A stretch of 64,000 nt of DNA from Ilex aquifolium (lineage: Eukaryota; Streptophyta; Magnoliopsida; Aquifoliales; Aquifoliaceae): positions 2,672,501 through 2,736,500 of the forward strand of contig OX637393.1 of the NCBI GenBank assembly GCA_951799425.1. Reading direction: 5' to 3'. A program made the translations under genes and the position numbers. Shown one piece after another: positions 56,633 through 64,000 of the stretch (positions within the stretch are counted from its first letter, which is position 1; each line of letters opens with the position of its first letter). The notes beneath the pieces were generated by a model, which was not told where the DNA came from, made no database searches, and was given only the letters and a program-made list of their open reading frames with translations.

Positions 56633-57289
56633 AACAATGTAGAATCATAAATGGATCTTCTAAGTGTTTGGTTCCCACGGAGTATGATAGTGTAGAGGGT
56701 TTGAGACCAAATACTAGAGGGCCTGGTCATGTAACTTTTGGGGTATGCATGCTAAATCATAACTTTTGGCCTTGTTATGGCTTCTAATTGTTGCGGTACT
56801 GGTTAATGGCGTTATAGTAAGATAGGACTCTGACGTGATGGTGAGTCCTATATTGGATTGTGTTTTCTTCGAATACATGGTTTTTATAAATTACTAGCAT
56901 TATTAGATATTTACACTTTTTTTATTAGAGATTGTTAGTACACAGGATTATCTTTTCTATTCAATAGGGTTCTTTGAGTTGATAGTCACAATGGTATTAT
57001 TTTTCAAGGTATAGATTGTTGATTCTATTTACCTTCTTGAAATAAAATTACTGATCTTTTAGTGTCTTTTTCCGCTCCATGTTTAAGATTGTATTGTAAT
57101 TGTAATTCTTATATGTTAATATTTGCAATCCTGTAGGTATGTGTGGGTGGATTGTTGGGTTGGTTGAATGAGGGGTACATAGATGGTCTAACAACACAAA
57201 TGGTAGTGTATATAGAAGTTAAATGATCCATATTGAGTGTACTTTCTTTTATTGATTTTTACTATTTGCGGTTTTTTATTTGTTACATA

Positions 57290-57316
57290 GTGCCTTTAGG
57301 CACGGGCAATTACTAC
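57290..57316 (+). mobile_element. internal Helitron 3' end, mutated terminus
   Basis: GTGCC-TTTA-GGCAC hairpin followed by GGGCAATTA and CTAC in place of CTAG. The spacer equals that of the outer 3' end. Confidence 0.6.
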
Positions 57317-58682
57317 AAAGACCTCTTCTTGGTCTTTTTTATTTGTTTTTTGTTCTTAAGATTATTTTCTAAATGATTAAAAACGTATTGAGTTCAACTA
57401 ATCTTTAATGTTTGGTATGATATCATGGTTGTAGTTTCACTTATTGCAACTGCTGGATTGGATGATAATTAAATTGGTGAGAATGGAATGAGTGAAAATT
57501 GAATTAGTAGGGTTTATGACACTCTAAGTGAGTTTGTTTGGATTGGTGAGATTGGATTGGAAGAGTTTGTTTGGTATAGTTTATGAGAATTAATGTGGTT
57601 TGCAATGAATGAAATCTTATAATTTTCATGTGTGCGCGATGACTTTAATTTTAATGATACACCCATGAAGCATTCTTTTTAAAATCATAAGCAAATATAT
57701 GTCTGTGCTTGATTTTTTTGATTTTAAGCAAATCATAAGCTAATTGTTGTACTTTGACTCGAGTTTGTTTGATAGGTTTACTTTGACGGTGGAATAAAGC
57801 TTTTCTTACTTAACAAAAGACATGGAAATTTTTTCAATGGGACTACCAAGAGGTTTTAGTCAAATGCGTATAGTTTTAAAATGCATGCTTCATGGATGTA
57901 CGAAGTTTGGAGTGTTTTATGTGGAAGCAATTTAAAATGCATGCCTATAGTTTCAAAACACATGCTTAATTTTTTTTTTTCCGAATGTATGATTCTGTGT
58001 GTTACGTAGAGCCTTTCAAAGTATGAATTAGCTTATGCTGTTGTTTGACGTAAGAAGTGTCCATTAGGACTAAAAAGGAAGATTTTATCAGTAGGTTTTG
58101 TGAACTTGGTATACCAATTGTGGTGGAATATATTATGTTTATCAAAACTGTACAATTTCTTTGTGTGCTTTCTGCAGTTGGTGACATGAAGTGTTAATGT
58201 GCGATGTTGAGAAAGAAAATTGGATTTTGGTTATGAGTTTGGGCACTTTAAGAAATAACATTGTATTTTTTATGTCAACTGTGTTTCTTTTCATCTTTGT
58301 AATATTGAATGCGTGTTACGTTGTAGTTTAGTTATGAAAATTGTGTATACAAGTTAAAGAACTAACAAATTGATGTTTTTTGTATCTTACCTTTCATCAC
58401 CAGTGTTTATATTATTGGGATGGTTGTAATTTTTTATATATTAAGCTTGGATTGAGGTGTGATATTGAGTCTAATAATTGAATTTGGGTTGGATTTATTG
58501 TGACAGAGTAATTGTCTATTAAGAATCATATATATTTTTTGGGTCCTGTTTTTAGGAAAAAATTTGTCTAAATATTTTAAAAGAACAAAGAAAATTAAAT
58601 CAAAATTTAATTAAAAAATAAAAATTAATCTAGAGTTGAGCTTAGTAAATCTAATAATTAAAACTTCTGTTGAATTGGACAA

Positions 58683-58711
58683 TGCCTTCAGGCACGTTAA
58701 TGTGTGTCTAG
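58683..58711 (+). mobile_element. internal Helitron 3' end, degraded
   Basis: TGCC-TTCA-GGCA hairpin, then CGTTAATGTGTGT and CTAG (58708-58711). The longer spacer suggests decay or a variant. Confidence 0.5.
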
Positions 58712-59192
58712 GGATATAAGACCTTCAAGTTTTCCCATTTCTAATTAGGTATATAATTTCAAGTATATGAATTTTATAGGTTTTCAGTTTAAATTTATGA
58801 ATTTTTTATTATTAAAGTTGTGTTTTCTCTATCTCTTTATTGAGTGTTCATTTTGTAGAGTAATTTATTTTTAAATTGGGTATTGAATATAGTTTGTGAA
58901 ATTTCAATTTGATTTTTTAGTATCTTGATTTGATGAATGTTACTTAGTATGAAATAGAGGTTTATTGTGTGTTAATTGATAGAGATTGTATGTCAAGTAG
59001 TATGAAATATGTGTATTTAACGAATTGAATACACATATCAAAATTTACAAGTCAAGTGTTAATTGTGTTTTTAGCAATTTTACAACAAAATGAATATGTG
59101 TATTTAACGAATATTTCTAATTTTTTAATTTACTCTGTTTCTTATATTTGTAGCCATCATATTGTACCACTGCAAACTCTCAACATTGAAAA

Positions 59193-60003
59193 ATGAAAGA
59201 TCTCACCATTTTTGGTCGTGTGAGTTTAAACATCTTCTATTTTTTTTTTTTCGGCACCGTAAAATATTCACATATTTATTTCACTTTATTTTCACGCATC
59301 TTTTTTCAGATTGATGAAGACTTAGAGGAAACCGTAAGATGAGTTTCATATCACTCATATTCTTAATAATTTGTTCTCATATAGTTTGTGTTCATTTACC
59401 TGTTAAATGCATATTCATGTATAGGTTCAATTGCTCAAGAAAAATAATGTTAGTGTTGTGATCCGCGACGAACGCGAACTCAATTGCATCCTCATTTCTG
59501 AGGTAGTGTCATGACACATCAGTTTGTTTATAGATTAGAACTTTTTTTTCTATATAATAACTTCACTTATCTATGCTTACTATCTGAAAGGCAAAGGAAA
59601 GAACAGTCGTAACTGCAAATACAAAGTGTAAAGGAAAAAGAATATCAACCTCTTCTGACAAGGAAAAGGTAAGTACTTCGTGCCAAGTGGTATTAAATTG
59701 CTAACATTTTAACAATGCTATTTTATTGATCAAACGTTTTATTTATGTTATTTCATCTATAGAATTGGGATGAAGCAGTGCAGGAGTTAAAAAGACTAAA
59801 TGCAACCCATCTTTTTCGATGGGGTTGTTTGAATAAGGTAACTAAATTTATTTTTTATAGTTTATTTTTTATTTTCAAGTTTATAATTTTAAAATTTCTA
59901 TCGTGTACTAAATTTAACTGTTTTTGTAAATGCTAGATAGTTGTACATTCTCCCAGTTGGAAGCTGCGGATTTGGATTGATACAATTACATTCAAGACTG
60001 TGA
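59193..60003 (+). CDS. six-exon gene or captured gene fragment inside the Helitron, unknown function
   Basis: Six short exons can be read on the plus strand: 59193-59219, 59310-59333, 59425-59502, 59591-59668, 59763-59837 and 59941-60003. Each has GT-AG borders, each length is a multiple of three, and the joined frame is open to a TGA, giving 114 residues. The product opens MKDLTIFGR and includes KKNNVSVVIRDERELNCIL, a basic KCKGKRISTSSDKEK segment and NWDEAVQELKRLNATHLFRW. I recognise no domain. The start may be upstream, since an acceptor (TTTGTAG) lies 40 bp before the ATG. Helitrons often carry host gene pieces, so this is probably a captured fragment or a low-expressed chimera. Chance is unlikely for six consecutive fitting exons, but no protein match was checked. 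Confidence 0.5.
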
Positions 60004-61372
60004 TGGAGAAACTGTTTTTACAATAACGTGTAGATAAATGACTCATTTTGTCATTTTGATAAACTAGATTAAAGAATGACTCATTTTACAAATGACTATA
60101 TATAATTACGTTTTTTGGTCATTCTTTAATCTTATTTATTATGTTTAGGTACAACTATGTGGATTAAAGAATGAACTAATTAAACATTGTTATGAGGATA
60201 TGTTTGGTTTTGATGTGAATTGATGGTTGAGTATGGAATTAAGTTGTGATGTATGATGATTGTGGTGGAAATAGAATTGAATTGTAGTGGTGTACGGGAC
60301 ATTATTATGATTGTTCTGTATGATTGTGAGTTTTGTAGACAGGTTGAAATTTTCTTGAGCTCCTATTTTTAATGCCCCGTAATGCCAAATTTTTTGAAAA
60401 ATTAGTGGGGATTTGATTGATTTCAATCTATTTAATTAAAGCAAATGTTAACAAAATTATTTCAAATTAACCATTTATTTTAGTTTGCAAAGTGCCATCT
60501 ATAAAGCAAATGTTAACAAAACTATTTGTTACTTCGTATCTTTATGCAATGACAATTACTATATCAACTTAATCGAATTTGCGTGATTTTTTGTTTACTA
60601 TTGAGTTTAGTATGATGAACTAATTTCACGATTATGAGGATATGTTTAGCTTGATTTGAAATTGCTGATTGTTTTGGTGGTTGGGTATGAACAGTTGATG
60701 TTAGGGGATTGTTACGTTTGTTTTTCAGTTTTGTATATAGGTTAGTATTTCATGGTCTTCTATTTTCAAAGGAAACCAAGTTGAATTTTTATCTTTGATT
60801 TGATTGTATTGTGCATTCAAGAGGCTTTGATTTTTGTAGATAGGTTGAGATTTTTTTGGGTTCTTATTTTTAGAGTAAATTTTGCCGAAATAGTTTCCAA
60901 ATAATATTTGGGGACTATATTAATTTCAATTGTTTAAATTAAAGCAAATTAAATTAAATAGTTTGGGGAATTAACTTGTTCGTTTACGTTGTACCGTAAA
61001 ACTGGTTGATATGTATAATTGTAAGTTTTATGGACAGATTCAGATTTTTTTTGACCTCCATTTTTTGAGGAAATTCTGCCCAAATTTCTTGAAATTAATA
61101 GAGACTAGCTTTATGTTTTGGTGGTTGGATATGTGTTGATGATTGAATATGTATTGATTATTGTGGTGGTATAGTGAATTATGATGATTGTAAGTTCTGT
61201 AGGCAGGTTTAGATTTTTATGAGTTCCTATTTTTGGATAATAGTATAGACTACATTGTTTTCAAATTGACAGATTGTTTCAGGTTGTAAAGAGTATTTAG
61301 GTAACGTAGGATTTTTCGAGTTTTAATTTAATTTTTCGTTACGCCGTGCCTTCAGGCACGGGCAATTACTAG

Positions 61373-61782
61373 TAATTTAATATTTTAGGATTCCTTTTAA
61401 CTTTTCTTAATGGCAATGCAAGCCATGGCCATGGGTATTATATAACTTAATTTAAATTGAATCGTAACTTTGTTAAAAGAGATCTTAAATTTATTATTAT
61501 TTAATAATAACTTTTAATACGATACTAACTGTATCTTACTCGTTCACATTACAAGGTGACGTTTTTTTTTTTTTTTGGTTCATTTTGTGTTTGGATCGAT
61601 AGGGGCTTTCGGGTTAATTTGCTTTCAGTGATGGGTTAGAGACTCATTGAGTACTAGAGAATTGACATTGAGGTAATCTTCTTTTGCTTGATGACAAGTT
61701 TGTGGAAGTTTTTTTCCTTTAATTTGTAGAATAAATTCATAATACAAGAGGATTCTGTCATTGTGATATACTTAGATTTGTC
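61373..61782. other. short intergenic stretch
   Basis: No gene. Poly-T run near 61564-61577. Confidence 0.35.
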
Positions 61783-62342
61783 CCCTCCAACTATGCCTTT
61801 TATTATAATTAGCCTCATGTGGTTTCAAATATTGCAGCGTGCCCCTTCCAAGTTTCAAGCGGACTAAATTGGTTGGAACATGAAAGTATCATTATTACAC
61901 CCTCCATCTTATATATTATTTCTTATATTTTTTTTCTTGAGATACCAATTATGTCCCTAAAAAATAAAGAAATAGAAAAACCAATAAAAAAAAATATATT
62001 TGTTATCCCAACACAAACGTTTACACAAAACATGTTCGCCCTCACTTTCGCCTCCACCTCCACCTCCACCCAACACCAACACACGCGCGTATGCACACAC
62101 TTTTTCAGGGGTAATTGTGTTTTTCCAACACAGTAGAGGTTCCAGACCAAAAAAATAAAAATAAAGTAGAGATCACGAGAATTTCTCATGTCTAATTTAC
62201 GTTATGTTTTATAGTCTAAAATTAACTGTAGGATGTTAATTACAAAATATTCAAACTTTAAGGGGATTATTTGTTGAAAATAAAACCTAAAAAGGTAAGG
62301 GACAAACTATCCAAAATTGGAGGGGATATTTTGTAATTAATT
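61783..62342 (+). repeat. dispersed ~560-bp repeat, copy 2
   Basis: Homologous to 13300-13893 in the same orientation (see that entry); differs by many substitutions and small gaps, including a C-rich (CCACCT)n-like insert near 62045-62080. Confidence 0.6.
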
Positions 62343-62728
62343 TATGATGACTTATGTGTGATCATGAATTTGATTGGGAGGAATGAGGATCATTAATTAT
62401 TCAACACAAAATAAAACGATCTCTCAATGATACAAGACACAAATATAAAACCCAGAGTCCCAAGAACTACAACTTTGGACAAAAAGGAAAAAAAATGGAG
62501 TGCATTGCTTAATTTCAAAGATCAATTACAAGTTTAGCTTAATTAAAGTACAAAACGAGAGTTTCATTACTACAAGATCTTCATGACACGAATCAGTGAA
62601 GCCCCGGCCACCATAGAATAGTCTTACCGCAACGCCAAGACGTGCTATTAAACTAACCAATAACATATCAAACTAGTACTCAAGGAGCCAAAATATGATA
62701 CCAAATGGAGGTTAAAAAAGCTTATCAT
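62343..62728 (-). other. 3' flank of the terpene synthase gene
   Basis: Probable 3' UTR and downstream region of the minus-strand gene ending at 62729. Nothing else seen. Confidence 0.4.
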
Positions 62729-63544
62729 TCAAGCAAAGCAAAACTTGAACATTGTTGAGATAAACCCTTTCCCACAGCCATCTACTGAATCAATTTTCGG
62801 GATCGGGTGTCTGATAATCCTCCTGCTGTTGTGATACTTCAAGTCATGAGTGAAATGAGCAGTGGTTGTAGAACTGTATTTTTTGGGGCTTGAATGAACC
62901 GATAATGGAAGCTTTACACGCGTCATGTTTTGATCTTCAAGAGGAACATAAATGGCTTTCTTTATGTCTTGAATCAATTCAGTGTTGGAATCAAAGAGGT
63001 TGGTGGAATTGAAGAACATATTGAATACTTTGAGACATGAGAGATGAAGAAGCCTGCATTGTTTTGGTAAATCACTGAAACCATCCATTAAAACATGTTG
63101 AAGAAACTCTTTCTTTTTCTCTTCAAGTATCTCTCTTGTGTAAGCAATTGAATCTTCTATGTTTGCCTCTGGATTTTCTCTCATGTGGAGTAAGACGAAG
63201 TTAATTTTCCCATCTTCTATTTCCTTCTGTGATTGCACAAGATTTAATCTTAGCATCAAAGACTGCAGTCACTGCACAATCTGATGGAGTTAACATACCT
63301 GGTAGCTTTGAGTATCATTTAGCAAACGAGCTATAGCCATGAGCAGCTTTGTGACAGTTTCATACTGGACAGGATTGATTTTCTCCGGTGATAAGCTCGA
63401 GCTAAGGAAACATGAAGCTGGAAGGGTCATAGTATGTGTTCCAATAGACGTCGCGCCAAACTCAAGGTATTCAGCCATGGAGGGTACGTATCCAGTTTTG
63501 CTCCACGTCGATTCAACCAACCAGGACACGAATGTTTCGCGCCA
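62729..63544 (-). CDS. terpene synthase, TPS-f / geranyllinalool-synthase-like, last two exons
   Basis: Exon 63299-63544 (WRETFVSWLVESTWSKTGYV…TKLLMAIARLLNDTQSYQ) is joined in phase 0 to exon 62729-63226 (KEIEDGKINFVLLHMRENPEAN…). I chose the acceptor at 63226 because it restores the second metal-binding motif: NDTQSYQKE fits (N/D)DxxSxxxE across the junction. An alternative acceptor at 63262 would insert 12 residues and break it. The C-terminal part LHLSCLKVFNMFFNSTNLFDS and DIKKAIYVPL matches the end of (E,E)-geranyllinalool synthases, TPS-f enzymes that make the precursor of the volatile homoterpene TMTT from geranylgeranyl diphosphate. About 70 further residues follow to the stop. The DDxxD motif and all upstream exons lie beyond the right edge, so completeness cannot be judged. 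Assignment to TPS-e/f rather than another clade is from memory of family sequences. Confidence 0.82.
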
Positions 63545-64000
63545 CTGTAACGGAAGAACAAAACTGCTTGAACAATTGAAGGTGCATCGTGAAAAATAAG
63601 GTGTTTGAGAGGGTAATATGAGATAGGATGCATATAGTTGAGGGGACTAAAGTATAAATTTCATTTCAGCAATGGAAAAATATAGTTATAACCCTAAATT
63701 ATGTGTCCCGTCTTACTTTGCTCCCCATTCTTTCAAATTATGTCACTGTAGTCCTAATGCTTTCAATTTGACACTAAATAATCTAATAAAAAATAGAAAT
63801 TTATAATTGATAACTGAAACGACCAAGTGTATAGATTGGATCGGATTTTGACTGATATAAATTTGAATCCAATTTTAAAAGTCTGATCCAATAATCCGAC
63901 GGATTTTATTTTTGTAGTCTATATCTGAATCCGTTAACAATTTGAAATTCGATCTGATCTGAATAACTTAGGCCTCGTTTGGTAACGTTTTCGTTTTTCG
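63545..64000. other. intron of the terpene synthase gene with a MITE end at the window edge
   Basis: No exon seen. From about 63973, GGCCTCGTTTGGTAACG after TTA resembles a PIF/Harbinger MITE terminus, cut by the window end. The stretch 63820-63965 is a degenerate repeat seen elsewhere in the window (GGATC…GAATCC motifs). Confidence 0.4.

Larger units (their letters stand above)
53301..61372 (+). mobile_element. Helitron region, ~8.1 kb, possibly composite
   Basis: The 5' end TCTATAATATAAAACAGAG follows an A (53300). The 3' end is the hairpin CCGTGCC-TTCA-GGCACGG (61344-61361), then CAATTA and CTAG (61369-61372), followed by T. This is the A^T insertion and TC…CTAG signature of a Helitron. 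Within it are three further hairpin ends of the same family (56632, 57316, 58711), so several insertions or read-through events are stacked. No Rep/helicase protein was recognised, so it is non-autonomous. A multi-exon captured-gene candidate lies at 59193-60003. Confidence 0.7.

Noticed and set aside
63227..63262. Upstream acceptor for the last terpene synthase exon (adding SLMLRLNLVQSQ)
   Set aside because: It would place 12 residues inside the NSE/DTE motif; the downstream acceptor restores the motif exactly. Kept only as a possible alternative isoform.
1..64000. CRISPR arrays, bacterial operons, rRNA genes
   Set aside because: None seen; tandem repeats here are microsatellites or transposon iterons, and the genome is a plant's.

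Overview
This 64 kb window is nuclear DNA of a flowering plant, most likely a eudicot. The reasons are: AT-rich intergenic DNA; short GT-AG introns; plant-only genes (a STRUBBELIG-type receptor kinase, a plant kelch protein, a TPS-f terpene synthase); and a typical plant load of mobile DNA (Tat-lineage LTR retrotransposon, Helitrons, hAT, PIF/Harbinger and Mutator-like elements, tRNA-derived SINEs). I cannot name the species.

Layout. 1-2337: N-terminal half of an SRF-type LRR receptor kinase gene, minus strand, running off the left edge. 2.3-15.5 kb: no host gene; foldback MITEs, a Helitron 3' end, a SINE, a 927-bp PIF/Harbinger element and a 1,666-bp hAT element with a truncated transposase. 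15,536-16,324: basic, Ser-rich MGCC protein. 16.3-19.6 kb: small repeats. 19,661-31,009: one 11.3-kb Tat-lineage Ty3/gypsy retrotransposon on the minus strand, with 1,102-bp LTRs, a 5-bp target duplication and a spliced antisense gene on the plus strand. 31,997-36,086: two-exon gene for a 152-residue single-pass membrane protein (minus). 36-41.6 kb: repeats. 41,616-42,725: kelch protein (minus). 44,470-48,380: GID8-like LisH-CTLH protein, six exons (minus). 48.7-50.6 kb: MULE-type and PIF-type MITEs. 51,251-52,210: monoacylglycerol-lipase-like hydrolase (minus). 53,301-61,372: Helitron region with several Helitron 3' hairpin ends and a six-exon captured-gene candidate. 62,729-63,544: last two exons of a geranyllinalool-synthase-like terpene synthase (minus), running off the right edge.

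The host genes look functionally unrelated. The most notable structure is the retrotransposon. Its gag-pro and pol frames are in register and separated only by a UAG in a leaky-stop context (UAG CAA UUA CAG). Downstream of pol it carries an opposite-strand gene with its own TATA box, two 3n introns and a coiled coil. LTR divergence is about 1.4% (15 differences, 14 of them transitions), so the insertion is recent, but the copy already has one nonsense codon and two frameshifts. Second is the Helitron block with stacked termini and an exon set whose six phases all fit. All calls come from reading the sequence and family knowledge; no database search was run.
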